From contig SSBO01000001.1 in the NCBI GenBank assembly GCA_005281725.1, positions 6,184,399 through 6,248,398 on the forward strand: a stretch of 64,000 nt of DNA, written 5' to 3'. Positions within the stretch are counted from its first letter, which is position 1, and each line of letters starts with the position of its first letter. Below the pieces are notes generated by a model, which saw only the letters and a program-made list of their open reading frames with translations, was not told the origin of the DNA and made no database searches. Made by a program: the position numbers and the translations under genes. Origin of the DNA: Wuchereria bancrofti. Taxonomy: Eukaryota > Nematoda > Chromadorea > Rhabditida > Onchocercidae. Shown here in pieces: positions 43,034 to 57,120 of the stretch.

Positions 43034-45751
43034 TTTTCATATGTAAGGTGCATTCTTGTTCGTATTTTCTGTTTTTCGTGTACTCTTGAAGGTAAGTGGG
43101 TAGGACAACTGTTAGAGCTAGTTTGCTTAAGAGAAGTAATGTATATGCTTGAAGAACAAAGGGACTTCCTTAAAAGTTTTTTTTTCTTTTTTTTTTATAT
43201 TAAATATATTTTAACATAAAATATGAAGTAGTTTCGTGTGATTAATGCTAAGTGCAGCAAAGCTGGTATTGTTCTATTGCTTGCTGATGCTGGATAAAAA
43301 AATCATTGTTTTTTACGCTTGACAATAGTTTTCTTCTGAAAAGGAGTGACAACTGATTCATTATGCGGCCACCTAATGTCTAGAGATAACAACAAATTCT
43401 CTTCATCTTAGTCGGTTCTTCCAACTTTTCAGATATTTACTTACGATTTTTTGAATTGATTTCGTTTTAATTTTTAAGTCAGCTTTTTTCATATAAACTT
43501 TTAAATCATACTTTTTCTTCCATGTTCTTCAGTATTTGTACTTCTGTGAAGTCACCAAACTTGATGTCCAGTGGCTCATATAAACATTCTGCACTGTGAA
43601 AATTGAAAAGCAATGATTTGCGCTGTAAATGATAAGTTGTTTACACTTGACCAGCAGGTGATATAAGCAAAGTGATTTTTTGCGGATTAGTTCCAAGTAC
43701 AAATATTTATGATCTTGTCGTATGACTGTTGTGCCATCTCTATATAATTCGTAGGTAATGCAAGTAATTTTAGTGTTATCTGAACACTATTAGGTTTGTG
43801 TATTTTTTGACAGAGTCGAACTTTCCAGAACATGGCTCCGATTCGTGTCATAAGGACAGGATTTATTTAGAAAAAAAATGACAAGTAACTGAAAAACAGA
43901 AGATAGAAAGTCAAATCTACGAGTGATTGTTTACTTGGCTCACAAAAAATTGGATTTTTCCGCTATTTCTTGATAGCATATGTTGCTTGTGATGAATTGT
44001 CCCTGGATCCTTTTGTGCTTCACTACTAGTCACTGTTGAATCAAGAAGTACTGGCTAGTTAAAAGTGGCATACGGCTGACTCATTTGAGAATTGCAGATA
44101 AACTTACAGTGACAATAATTGATATATGATGGATTTCCAAACTCTCGAAGAGATGTATTGTGCAATTCGAATCTAGAATTGAAGTTTTTTTTCCTCTCTC
44201 TCCCTCTCCTTCCCTTTCTCTACATACATTATATACATATATATGCTGACTTACAATCTCATTATCTACGCATGAATATTTGATGTCTCACTGTCTTTTA
44301 TATATATATATATTTTTTTCAGGTTAAGCTATTATAATTCCGTTTGTAGTTTTAATTAGATTTTTATCACCATATTTTGCTTTTAAAGCTATTTTATTAG
44401 GTAATATATTTCTTGTTTGTACTGGAGGCAACCGCTGTCATTTTACTGGGATTATCAGCATTACTATTATTATTATTTCTTGATGTTCGAGTTATCGCTG
44501 CTATCAACATTATTGCTTTTCTCTACATTAATACCATCATCATTAATAGCATCATTAGAGACAGAATTCTATATCGCACATACATTCCAAGATTGTTCTA
44601 AACTGTTTTATCGGCGTCACTTAATAATACTTTTGTGCGCTCATTCGTTTGAACTGTAAGTCGCATACATGTTTTAGTCGTATATCATCATATGAATTCC
44701 TGGAAGGGATTTCCAGAAAAAGACATTTTGGAAACTGAATGTTTTGGAATTGATCATGATTGAATTTAACTTCATTTATGCAACCTTTGGGTATTTATGC
44801 TTCTCTGCACATTTTCAGTTTAAACTCTGAAATGTTATTCCTTGGAAACACTTCTGTATGAAACGAGGGAAAACGCAAGGAAACAGATGTGGATGTCATG
44901 AGAATTAAATGTTTAAATTACTTCATTGTGCACATTAATGAATCATACTTTGTCACACACAAGTCAACATTCAGGGTTGGGAATTAAAGTATTAAACCAA
45001 CATTTCCTATAATGCACGGAGAAATATGATTCTATTGTAAAGTTTCAAGACGTCGAGAACTGGGTGTTTAGTTTGGGAATTCTGAACTGAAGATTTGAGT
45101 ACTTATTGTACATTTTCAGTTTCACTTTTGATTAAAAGTATTCTGAAAATAAAGTAATGGGAAAGTCAATAAGAATGGTATGTCGCAGCTGAAGAATCGG
45201 CAGAGTTCTTTTTCAGCCAAACCTATTTACAAGAGTGATATCTACAGAAGCAAGAAAACTGCGATAAATCTAATTGCGACATCGATTATTAGAATTTATC
45301 TGAACATTTTCCTTGACTACCATTGCAGTGCAATCTATGCTGCTTCGGTGAAGTATTACAGTATGGTTTTTTGAACAGTAGCACTTCTTCCTTTGCACTT
45401 TCTGCTAGGTCCTTTTTTCTCCTCACAAAAATTTCGAATTTACAAGTGGGTAGTAGCAAGCTACGAGAAATAACATTAGAAAATATATTTTTACTTGTGA
45501 AGTGTCCAAAAAAATCCTAGTGCTACTACCTCAAATATTCCCAGTGCAGTAATAATCTAAAAATTAAACCACAAATAGTTATCAATGTGTTGCACCTCTT
45601 TGATAATTGTTATTAGTGCCAGTGAAGATATCGTCCCACAGTCGTTTCAACCTCATCACTGTTCATAACAAACTAAATTTACCACATTTATTCTTTATTC
45701 CTTTCTTCTTTCCTTTTTTCACCCACTATTTCAAGTCTTCGTTTTTTCCAG
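43034..45751. other. intergenic with microsatellites
   Basis: SMNDC1 3' flank, then AT-rich DNA with CT and TA runs at 44195-44320. Several short Leu/Ile-rich frames at 44413-44660 and a frame at 45180-45374 (MSQLKNRQSSFSAKPIYK start) are open but match nothing I know. Confidence 0.45.
44195..44320. repeat. CT and TA simple-sequence runs
   Basis: CTCTCTCCCTCTCC-type tract followed by TATATACATATATATG and a (TA)n run ending in TTTTTTTCAGG. Confidence 0.85.
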
Positions 45752-46032
45752 CCTAGATACCGAAGACTCGATTCAAGAAAGTTATTGGACGCATTTGAAA
45801 ATATGGCAAGTACCAGGTAGCACTGCACTATTGATATTCAATTTTTCGTGCAAGATTCCATAATTATCGAATCGGCTGATATGATTTCAGATGCTTCATG
45901 CATACTACTTATGATGGACTGTTAGCATTATGGCTAATATCTGTCCAATGGTACCAACGACCACGCCTTGGCTTATCATTTCCTTCTTGCTATTCCAACT
46001 GTAATATGTTTCTAAAAGGCAATTTTATGTAA
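45752..46032 (+). CDS. two possible terminal exons, unidentified
   Basis: 45752-45816 (after CGTTTTTTCCAG, ends AG|GTAGCA, phase 2) and 45891-46032 (after ATGATTTCAG, ends ATG TAA) join in phase. They give a C-terminus containing RYRRLDSRKLLDAFENMAST, then CFMHTTYDGLLALWLISVQW and RPRLGL. Two good splice sites with matching phase and a stop are suggestive, but the upstream exons are not identified and no family is recognised. Confidence 0.3.
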
Positions 46033-49000
46033 TACAAAAAATGGCTGAAATTTAATTTGAATAAAATATATGAGAAATTTTTAATAAATAATTGAATTTT
46101 CAATTTAAGATTGAAAAGAATGAGAATGCAAAATACAAATGCTACTCAATTTATTTTTTATAAGAGTGTGTAAGTTGAGAATGAATTTAAGAAACAGGGG
46201 TGATAGAAAAGATATAAGGGAAAAGAAATGTGGCCCAAATGTGTGAATCAGTAACGGTGCAATTTAGATCTTTGATTCTTATAGTATATAGTTTCATCTG
46301 GGTTCGTTTTTGTCATTCTTTATGTTTAACTAAATTATTTAGATCATTTCTGTTTACCTCCGGATCAGTTTCTCTCAAACAATATCACTTTCTGGATTTT
46401 TTTTTTTCAGTTTTTTGCTATCGAAAAGAAACAAGGAAATACGATTACCTCACTAATTCATAAAATTTCTTCTGTAATGTGAATAATGTCTTCTCAAAAT
46501 TTCTGTAATATCCCTAGCATCTGCCCAATTAAATTTATTAACCATTTCTATTACTAGAACTTTAATTGGTTCTGAGTTGCTCTGTTTTTGCTCATTAAAT
46601 TTGCAAGAAAATGTTCCAGAAAGTTCGTACAGAATAAATATATTAGTACGAAAATGCAATAATCAAAGAAAAGTCTATAAGTGAAAAATAAGATTTCTAG
46701 AATATATGGCAAATCTTCCAGTTTTAACTTTAAATTTTGTATTTCTATTGTTTGCTTTGATGTACATTGTCATTTAGCTTATATTGACTCTATCAATATA
46801 GAGTCAGGGAAGACCATGGCAAGAGTTAATGTTAATAGCAAGAACAGGAAAGCAAGTGATTTGTTGTTTTTTTCTAAAATTAAAAAAGTTAAAATTTTCT
46901 TGAAGCTAAGATTATTCCCATTATTAATATTACACATATGAAAGAGAACAGTTTGCTGCTTTGTTTCATCTAATTACTTATTCCTGTTTCGCATCTATTT
47001 AATTTTAGTAAGAAGAAGACTTCATCAAATTCTTACCATTATTTTCATTTCCTTTTTCTTCCAATAACTTTGCTTCCCGATCAAGATTAAAAACATCCAT
47101 TTTTGCGCAATAATTAATTTTCAAAGATTATCGTATTGAAATCAAAAAAAAATCAAATCCTGTGGTTGACGCTCCTGTATGGTCCTCTTTTCTTTTTATA
47201 TTCTGGATTGAAAATATTTCTTTCAGAAATGTTTTCAAATTTTAGCTGAGAAGGAAAAGAGAAATCTGCAAAATGTAATGCAATTTAAAATGAATATCGG
47301 TGACGTGAAATCGACTAATTTGTGATTTATTTTTGACCATGGAAAATTTTCGGGAAGGCTCACTTTATAGTTCTTCATGATCCTTAACAAAACAAGGTTG
47401 AATTTCTGAGTCTGGAATTTTCGCTATTTTATGAATGGGTGTATTCCGTGGATAATAATGTTCGCAAGCAGAAATTATGATTGTAAATTGATGTGATGAG
47501 AAATAATTTGCCAGACTACGGAAAATTCACGAATATTCTCCGCTCCACACGCAGCACTTAGACCATGAGAAGGGACGAATTGTGCATCGATAATTTTTTG
47601 ATTTCTCCTCTCTGCTGCAATTTTCATCTGTAAATGCAAATGATTCGATAATGTTGACTTGATGTACCCCGTGGTCTCACCCTTTCGCCCTTCCACGGTG
47701 CCAAGGTCAATATAGTAAATGATTGGCACTGATGCAGTGAATATTGAGTTTCTGTTAATTATTGCAATTGGTTACTAGTAAAGAGTTACCGATTCTAGAT
47801 TTTAATATTCTTTCTAATGAAATGTAAATGATGTCATCATAGTGATCAGTTTAGAAGCAGAAAGAGTCTTCTAATTAATCAATATTCTCCATTCAATTTT
47901 CTAGTTTCAGTTGTTCTACCCTATCGTGTCGGTAAATTCTGGTTTACTCCTGTTCCCGCTACACACACAGCCAGTAAACTGGGTCACAGCAGGAGGTTTT
48001 CTTTTTATTACTAAATTTGTTCGATATTTGTCGTTCATATGCATAAATGCTTTGTTGTGCAGATAGACTTATATGAATAGACCCTTTGAAAATTCTTGGT
48101 AAATATAGGTTTTACTGAAAATAGCTCCTGAAATACGTTTCTATAAAAGAACTATATCATATTCAGAGTACGAGAGTCTCGGATACTCAACAATAAATGG
48201 GTTTAAAAACTATTCCAAAATTGCACTCATTAATTTCAAGATTGCAGGAATTGTCTTGATTTTTTGATCTCTAAATAATTTTCATTCCAAAAGTTTTGAG
48301 CCTTGAAATTCCAAAAGCGTAATTTGAAATGCTTCGTATATCAATCATACGATTACTACCTACTACAACTACTACTACAACTATCAGTAGCAACCTAGCA
48401 AAGAGTATCGTTCCTTTAATCAATGTTTCACAGAAACAACTGGGTAGGGAGCTGGTTTTTCTCATTTTCCTATTCACAATAAGAAGGAATGAAACTTCGG
48501 AGTACGTCTTCTTGGTTGTCTGACAATCTGTCTTTCATTGTTCCTTTAAAAATTTTACATTTGGTTGTGCTTTGTCGATAATTCCCAACAAATTCCAAAA
48601 AAATTAAAATCCTTATTTAACGTGACCGATATGATTCACCATTTTCTACTCAAACCAAATATTCCGTTCACTCATGCTATCTTAACATCACTTCAGTGTT
48701 ACTGTTATGACATACTTAAGTGTACTTTTATGTCGTGTTCGTCAAATATTTAACCTAACTTTTTCTGTTGGCATCTTTAATTATCATAACTATTTTATGC
48801 CATATTTTCTCAGAGATGATTCCAGATGGTCATTTCAGAATTATTCCACTTGAATTCTGCTAATGAATTTTGTTCTAGGTTATGTAAGGAGTACATAAAC
48901 AGAAAAAAAGGAAAGTATAAAGGTCATCTGATGTAGAATAAATGAAGATGACCAATTTATACTGAAAAATTAGAGGGAAGTGAACCGTTAAGAGTACCAA

Positions 49001-49495
49001 ATTTTTCATTCAAATAATAAGAGAAAGAAAGATTGTAACCGTTATAAAATGTCTTGTTGGATTTTTAATGGTATGTAAGTTGTGGGCGACATTAATTCAC
49101 AGCAAAAATTAGGAATGGAAATGAATCGTAGCAAAGAACCAAAAAACAACGTCTCGTCTGTTTCTTTCAATGATTGACTTCTGTTTTCATTTCTTTCCTA
49201 CAACAGAGTTGTGCTCTGTGCAAAATTTTGTCTGGTTTTGGAGTAATTGAAAAATAAAAACACTTCCCTCCCTCCGTTCAGGAATTGTAAGTTTGTAGAG
49301 TTGAATAAAGTATACGATTGTTAGCATTCATTGCTGTAAAAGTGCAATCATTATTAATACCTGTTACATCTTGACAGTTCTTAGTTTATCATTTTTGTCC
49401 TTATATAAAACACAACATTATAGCAGACTACACGAAAATTTCATTTTTGAGTTTAGCAAACAAACACTGAAGTTACATAAAGGAATTATGTACCT

Positions 49496-50074
49496 GTGGA
49501 AACAACAAATTTTTTCGCCGTACGGACAAAAGTGAACACGGAATTAACTTTGAACATGTTATCCATCTTTTTCTGGATAGGACAAAGGAGAAATGTGACA
49601 GACAGACTTCTTAAAGAAAAGGTAAACCAAACCATTGGATTTTTGCAATATGAAATTGATTTTTTTCAACTTCATCGTTCTTGCTTCTTTTATTTTTACT
49701 CCAAAAAAAAAACTCTTGTGAATCTTTTCCTAAGTATATTGGTATGAAAGAGGGAACTGGAAAGCTGTAAATCTTTTCCACTGATCCTGAAAAATCCTGT
49801 CCACAACTAAAAGAAACTTTTGTTAATATTATTGTCTGTGACATTTCTTTTCTTGAAAGATAGCACAAAGCTTCCTGGGAACTTTATGCACGGAAATTGT
49901 ACAACAACAAAGGGAAGTCATATGAAATATTTGTGTCTCTTTAAGAGATATTGCGTTTGTATCACTTCCAACATTTGCTGTACAAAGAGCCATCATCCAT
50001 GAAGAGGTTGACAAGGAAATAGTTCTTGTCAACCTCTTCATGGATGATGGCTCTTTGTTGTCCCACGACTAACT
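49496..50074 (+). pseudogene. possible coding remnant, unidentified
   Basis: A plus frame near 49862-50074 reads AQSFLGTLCTEIVQQQREVI, a TGA, then SLRDIAFVSLPTFAVQRAI and onward to a TAA at about 50074. An upstream open piece at 49496-49620 ends in a GTAAAC donor. The second half spans the perfect inverted repeat, whose arms encode complementary strings, so at least that part is probably not ancestral coding sequence. Weakly supported. Confidence 0.15.
49982..50058. repeat. perfect 34-bp inverted repeat with 9-bp loop
   Basis: Left arm 49982-50015 (ACAAAGAGCC...TTGACAAG) and right arm 50025-50058 (CTTGTCAACC...GGCTCTTTGT) are exact reverse complements over 34 bp around the loop GAAATAGTT. 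An RNA copy from either strand would fold into an uninterrupted hairpin. Confidence 0.97.
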
Positions 50075-53000
50075 GATTCATTATCTACTCAAATGAGCAA
50101 GAAATTAAAGAAGATACAGATGTGTAGCCGGAAAGCATAAGCTTTCCGGTTAACGTTACTGATGAAGTTTGCTTTCTCTACTCTTTGAGGTTAAGTGATT
50201 TATTCTTATTAGAATCTCTAAGCTCTTCCTCCTTTCAGTCAACTTACACGTGTAATACTTACGTCACGTAGAACTCCTTCAACATGGTTTGGTAATGATG
50301 GTGCGCATTGAGTAACTCAAAAGGCTATCATTGTTTCCGAACAAAATCTTGTAACATTTAGCAAACAACTGCGGACCTGATCTAGCTCGGTAGGATGCGG
50401 TGGTTGCAGTTTGTATTATTGTGGTGGGGAGGCAATGAAAATGATCGTCCTAGCATTTAATGTTTTTGCAGTATACCACAAATTGGAGTGTTGAGGAATG
50501 CTTATGCATCGTAATTCCGTCCCTTATTTCAAGAGTCATCAAAATAAAGTCACAATAAATCATCACAGCTATGTATCACTGCATAAGGATATTGTGAACA
50601 ATGAAATTTTAATCAAATGTCTGAAATGATATTTGAGTAGATTCTTAGTCACCGTATTTGTTGTGAGGGCGATGAACGTGGCATGGTAACTTCGCAAATT
50701 TTTCTTTTTAGAAATTTCAACAGCGAGAAGTTACAGAAACAGAGTATTGGTTCATTTACAAAATATAAACTAAGCGTTTCGGTGGCACTTCCATAATCGG
50801 TTTGGTGAAAACAATAAAAGTGATAGAGTTGAAAAGTATTGGAAAATTAGAAGCTAAGATGAAGGATAAAAGAATAACCAACGAATGAAGCTATTTTATC
50901 CGAAATCTATTGTAATATCTCATAAGATAATGTATCTGATTTCCAAGTTAGAAATATTGCAAACAGTTTAGTTCGAAATTATGTCTTTACTTCTAGCTTT
51001 ACTTATCACCGCAACATATTTTCTTTTGTTGATTTAAAAGAGGATGTTGCAGTTTCTCTGCAAAAATGAGTCTTCGTTAAAATTAAACTTTCATACTCGC
51101 TACCAGAAGAAATTTTTGGAACAGGGCAGAGATGTAGTGATGATGGAGACGGTGCTTTATTATGATTTATCTTGCATGTCGCAGTTGTTTTGATGGGACG
51201 AACTTTTTTCTTCAAAGTTGAAGAAGGTCAACCCAGAATGGTTGTGGAGAAATATTCACATTGCTACTTACATCAGAGAAGGAAATGATATGTTAACCTT
51301 ATCGTAAATTCTTAGTCTCGATTATGCTATCGGTTTATCTTTACTTGTATTTAGCAGTTTTAACATTTCCTTTATTTTGCTTCTACATATCGAGAGAGAA
51401 AGAGAGATGGAGAGATAAGGAGAGAGTCGAAGAATGAAACAATGTATCATTTCATAATTTCTCCCATATTCACCTACTAGTAGAAATTTTGAATTAGTTG
51501 CGCAGAAAGTTTCCTGCGCATTTATAACTGTTATGATTGCGGTGCAAAATGAAAACAAGCTTGAAAAGTATTATTTACATCACTTTGTTGCGAAAGATTT
51601 ATTTCTAAAGTTAAAAGGATTGAAACGTTTTAGTTATGCACGGAATTTTGCGAGAAATTCTGCTAATACGAATTTTCCTTGTTTGCTATATATTTGCACT
51701 TAAACGAAACCGATATATTCGCACCGAAATATAATTGAGCAATTTTTTTATTGAAATGATAAAAATGCACTAATTGTACCATGTTTGCATCATTTTGTCG
51801 GGAAAATTTTGTTTGTAAAGTTAAAAAAAAAATTCAAAACATGTTTTATTTTCCTGTGCATTTATGCGACTGTTAAGATGCAATGTGGAAACAAACCTAA
51901 AAATTCTTGCAGTAAATCATGGTTTACAATCGGGAAGACTAGCTTCCTTTACACATATAGGGTTTCTTATCAAAATACGATGGATAGTAAAGACAGACGC
52001 TTTTGTGATTTAACACTTTTATTATTAAGAATTGTTTAAACCACCAAAAGAAAGAAAGATTTCGTCATCATAGGACGAAAATTAAGTGACTGAGCAGTTT
52101 ACAGAAATTAATAAATTCTGAATTCATTTAAATGAATTTTTTTTTTTAATTTCTTCACTTAAACAAAATTGCCTTCTGTTTCATTTGCTCATCATAGTCG
52201 TATTCTTTGCTTTTTCAAAATCCACAATATGAAGCCGTTTCCTTGTTTTTAGCAAAATCAACTATCAAAGCAAACTACTAGTTTTTTCTTGATTTTAATA
52301 CTTGATAGAAACTATTGTTATTATGTTAACTTTAGAACTAGCTTTTATGCTTTTACGCATTTGTGCCACTTTACTATTTTTCTTTGAAAAATGACTTCAT
52401 ATTTCATATTATACATTTAGTTTTATTCTGAACAAATTGTTATTGTATTTCTTCAGTTACTGAACACTTAATTTCAATTTAGATCTCTCTACCTTTCTCT
52501 CTCTCACTCTATATATACATAGATATAGATAGTTTCAAAAAAATATTGTCTTATAACTTACTAAAACAATGTACCATTCTTATCCGAAAACTATTTCTGA
52601 GCCAAATAATCCTGCTTTTTATTATATTAAAAAAAATAAATTTGGAGGAGTGGAAAAATACTGTTTTTTTATTACAGAAAATTCCAAAATTTTATAAAAA
52701 TTTAGTTTCTTTCAGTTAGCATTTTTTTTTCTTTTCTTTTGTTTCAGAAATAATAATACAGTTGCTTGACTAACTGCAATAATTTCATCCGACTGGACTA
52801 GACTAGACTAGACGCGACATAGTAGATGTTAATAGATAATTCAGTCACTCAGTCCTTGTGCCAAATTTTCTCGTTAATTCTTTTCACTGGCTTTTAGCTC
52901 CGTTATCACTACAATTGTTACTTTCAATATCATCAATTCTTATGATTCAATTACAAGGAATTTTAGAGATGAATGACATATTACGCCTTTTTATTATTTT

Positions 53001-54504
53001 TTTTTCGTGTAGCACATAAATCATTATTTATATTTGTAACGATTAGACTTAGTATATTCAAGAAAACTGCCAAATATGAAATGATTACTAACTAATAAGA
53101 TTAAAATTCTTCTGTTCGAATAGTACGGCCACTTTTTCTAAAAGTTACGCGAAAAATCGTAAATGTTTTGTTAACTTTATCCATGCAACTATTGATTTAT
53201 CAAATTTCTGAAAGCTTTCGTAAGTGTGTATCTTTTGGATAATATTCCTTCTGCTGTTAAACAAAACGGTTTCGAAAAGTGCGCTTTGAACAATAATTTA
53301 ATTAATTAGCGCGGAAATATCCTAGCCGTGTAAAGAGCAATAATGAAAAGAAAAAAAAATTCAAAGTAATGAATATGGAGCAAAGGGTTTCGTAAGCAAC
53401 AGAAATTAAAAATCATGTTTTTTGTAGCTGCTAAGCCGTATTAAATTGTGGTTCGTATTAAATTGACAAAACAATGTGATCGTTAATTTCTATGCTATTT
53501 CTCTCATTGACGTCATCAAATATTAAATTTGATCTACTTTCTTGGAATATAACAAATTCTTGGAAACTTCCTTATTTCTTAATCAGCATGATAAGTGAAA
53601 AAAATTCTGAAAACCAGAAACTATAGCAAAGCTTGGATGCTTTTCTTTAACAAAAAATGTGTTTTCAAACAAGAAAATGACTCTGATCAGTTGCAAATCG
53701 ATTTCCTTAATATGCTATGATGTCCTTCTCTTGAACTTAAGAAATCCGGTTCTTTCGAAAAAATCAGGAAAATGTTGGATTGCTGTTTGCATATGTACGA
53801 TCTTTCAGACCTCGCTTGATAAAAGGAAAAGATGATCGAATGAAGTAGTAGACTCGTGGTGTTAGCTAAGTTGTAACGAATCCTTAAAAAGTTTTGTCAA
53901 ACGAGAATCGGTTTAAATATCCAATTTGCGATTATTATTTCTCTCTGAATCAGTTGAAATTGAAGCCAATTTTCCCTTTTTTCTGCTTCTTATTTATTCT
54001 ATTTTAATGGTCTCACTCGAATATCTGGGTTTTGAATCAGGGCTTTTGTTATAATCCACCGATTGTACCTAATACTCGATTTCATGTATTCCCTATAAAC
54101 ACTTGTAATTTAATTTATATACAATATGCAGAAACAACGAATAGCATCGATACGTATTTCACGTTTGATAAAAATCCATTGTTACTCTGGAGTTCTCGCT
54201 CAGCTCTGAGGAAAACTGTTCCTTTATTAAATAACATTTCATTATGGCACACATCGCCAAGAAAGTAAAGAAACTTGCGACGGTACAATTGTACAATTTG
54301 AAACTACTCCTAAACGGTATTTTTCACTGTATTTTTTGCAATGAAGAAAAAGAAAAGAACTAATTTTCTAAACTAATTCAAATCATAAAAGCAGTATAAT
54401 TGTCTATTTTAATCTATAATTAGAAAGATGTATTTTGATAGAACTGAGGAAGCTTAGAAATGTTTTACTGGAAATCTCAAGATTAATAAATTTCAAAAAA
54501 GTCA

Positions 54505-57120
54505 ATGAAATTGGAACCTATTCGTATAGCTAGATGTGTACTGAGTAAAGATTTTTTAACATGCACATGCATGAATACAATTTCAGTAACGGCAAATCTT
54601 AATAATATTTTTAAAAGTCTAGGTCGTGGTCTATCGAATTTCAAAAAACGCTACAAGCTTAAAGGGGAACTTGGTCGTGGTGGTTTCGGGATAGTCTATC
54701 GTGGAGTGCGAATTTGTGATGAACTTCCAGTTGCTATCAAATTCATTGATCGTGACCAAGTTCGCAATTGGGGCAAAGTAATATTTTTTCCATCATCCGA
54801 ACAAATTTGAAACCAAACTTTTGGTGTTGACACCATTTAACCGTACGGAATATCCATTTCAGTTGGAAGATGAGCGGTTACCGATGGAAATTTGTATGTT
54901 AGCACGATGTGTTAATGTTCCGGGAGTGATCAAACTACTGGATTGGTACAGTATGCCACAAGGTTTTTTAATTGTAATGACACGTCCATATCCATGCGTT
55001 GACCTATTCGATTTTATTAAAAGTCATAAGAAATTGGATGAAGATGTGAGTTTAACAATTATAAATAATTACGGCAAGAAAAAATGACGGAATTACCCCT
55101 ATACTTAGCACTTAACATAACAGCATTATAATGGAAAAAGCTCATAATATTACTAAAAAGATTCAAAACTAATTTCAGACTATGTTCTGTCATTCATTAA
55201 AATCTTTTACAGCTTACGCGATTTCTGTTCCGACAAATAGCTCTGACTATTCACGACTGCGCCCAGCAGAAAGTATTGCATCGTGATCTCAAGGTCTGTA
55301 TTGGTACTGTACAAAAAAAGACTACAAAGATTACTGTCCCTGTACTAATCGTTCCTATGTGCTAATTTTTCAAACTGCATTCATCATTATTTTTGAAAAA
55401 TTGATTAGCAATTTAAATATTTTTCTCGAAATTTAAGCAGAAATATTGTGACGTAAGTGATCATCATCAGTGGGTCAGCCAGTTGGTATTATCATACTGA
55501 CGCAGTTAGTGTAGAACACATTGCAACAAAGAGTTATTTGTTTTGCGGTGAAATTTTATAAACCAATTACTTTTTAAGTTTTTAAATTAACAGTTGCAGG
55601 ACGAAAATATAGTAATCGATTTGGTAAGCGGCGAAACATCACTAATTGATTTTGGTGCTGCAACTTTGCTTAAGAAGAATCACTACACTGATTTCCAGGG
55701 TCTATTTATTAAAGTAGTACTGTCCAGCTGATTTAGACAATTTTACTTTCACGAAATACATTTAGCCTCAAGGCAACAAGTTCTTTGTTAACACTTTGAT
55801 ATTTACTTTCTCTCAAAATGGGAGCAGTAGATACAATTGGTTCATTCGAATTATATAGTTGAACAGTAAAGTTAGCTTTCATCACTTTCCATTAATGAAG
55901 TGATATCTTTCAGGAACTCGTTTATACTGTCCACCGGAATGGTTTCTGCACTCGATGTATTTGGGTTGCGAAGCAGCGGTCTGGTCATTAGGTGTCCTGC
56001 TTTACAATATGCTCAACGGGAGGTTGCCCTTTCGTAATGAAAAAGAGATTTGCACATCACATCTACTTGGAACATTACCATTCTATGCAGAAGTCAGCAA
56101 AAGTAAGTTTTAAAAGTAGGATACCGAAACAAACGGAATGAGAAACAGCCTTCTTCTATATTTCAAGGTTTTAATTAATAGCACTTAGCGTGTTCAAACT
56201 AGAAAATTGATAAGTCCCTAGCTATTCAGTTGATTTCAATTCGATCAACTTTCGAAGGAGTTTTTTTGGAATTTTGAAATTTTGGAAGCAGAACTATTTC
56301 GTCAGGTGCTGTGGATTTGGTCAATCAGTGTTTGCATTTTGAACCGAACAAGCGATGCACCCTGGACACAATTCTGAAACATTCATGGATTCGAACTCCA
56401 TGTGCTGACTGGTATACACTGATAGATCGAACATATCAGAATTCATCTGATGGTGAACAGTGTAGTGTTATAGGCACGGATCATGTTTCGAAGGAACGAA
56501 CGGAATCAGGGTAAACTTTTTGCTATCCTTAGTGATGCTATTGATGAGCGATAAATTAAACAACATCGATGAATAGAGATAGCTAGCATAAGAGATACTG
56601 GATTTGTTTCAGTTATACCGAATCAGGTGCCGATAGCACGTCCAGTTTCAGTCCATCCACTTCGTCTTCATTCACGGCTCGTCGTTACCGACATGAACCG
56701 GGAGCAGGTAGTATGGTTGCGGGACCTTTATTTCGTCACAGCAATGGTTGTCAACACTGGGAAAGAATTCGAAATTGTCAGTTGAAAACTTCGCTGATCA
56801 GTGATCCCCCTTCACCAGTGAACATCCAAGAATTTATAAAGATGGTTTATCTAGAGCAGAATAATATTCCCCTCATTCGAATGAGTAAAGCACATTCCAT
56901 TAATCACCCGTCCATTTCTCCTCCTCGATCTACTTTTTTACACATTCAAAATCCGGAGGAAAGCAACTGGACAGAATTTCCTGCTTTAAGACCCTTAATA
57001 GGGAAGAAACGTTCCAACAATTCCGTACAGCAATCGGCACTTTTTTCACCAGCAGCACTGCTACCAAAACCGTCCAGCCATGCAAGCTTTAATGGAACAG
57101 GTGGAGTACTGGTATTTTAA
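54505..57120 (+). CDS. PIM-family serine/threonine kinase
   Basis: Seven exons: 54505-54777, 54863-55045, 55213-55293, 55600-55699, 55914-56102, 56306-56510, 56613-57120. They total 1,539 bp and 512 residues, with phases consistent. Kinase motifs are complete: glycine loop [19 protein letters not shown] lysine, catalytic HRDLKDENI, DFGAA, and [11 protein letters not shown] followed by [18 protein letters not shown] in place of APE, together with CEAAVWSLG, is diagnostic of the PIM family. Nematode relatives are the PRK kinases. PIM kinases are constitutively active kinases without a required activation-loop phosphorylation. A Ser-rich C-terminal tail of about 190 residues extends beyond the kinase domain, far longer than in vertebrate PIM1-3. 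The start is uncertain: 54505 is the first ATG, and a second at 54571 ([10 protein letters not shown]) lies closer to the kinase core. Confidence 0.93.

Larger units (their letters stand above)
46033..54504. other. long intergenic region
   Basis: 8.5 kb, mostly AT-rich, with no gene I can support. It holds a GA tract at 51387-51428, CT/TA tracts at 52484-52532, a short GACTA tandem near 52793-52815, the inverted repeat at 49982-50058 and coding-like fragments at 49496-50074. A minus-strand frame at 47729-47475 reads like protein in part (KIIDAQFVPSHGLSAACG) but has no splice context that I trust. Confidence 0.45.

Noticed and set aside
46453..46659. Minus frame with WADARDITEILRRHYSHY
   Set aside because: Internal AG sites give no consistent exon, and there is no neighbour to join; may be chance.
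51006..51215. Minus frame with Ser/Pro/Lys-rich translation
   Set aside because: No splice sites in phase and no recognisable motif.
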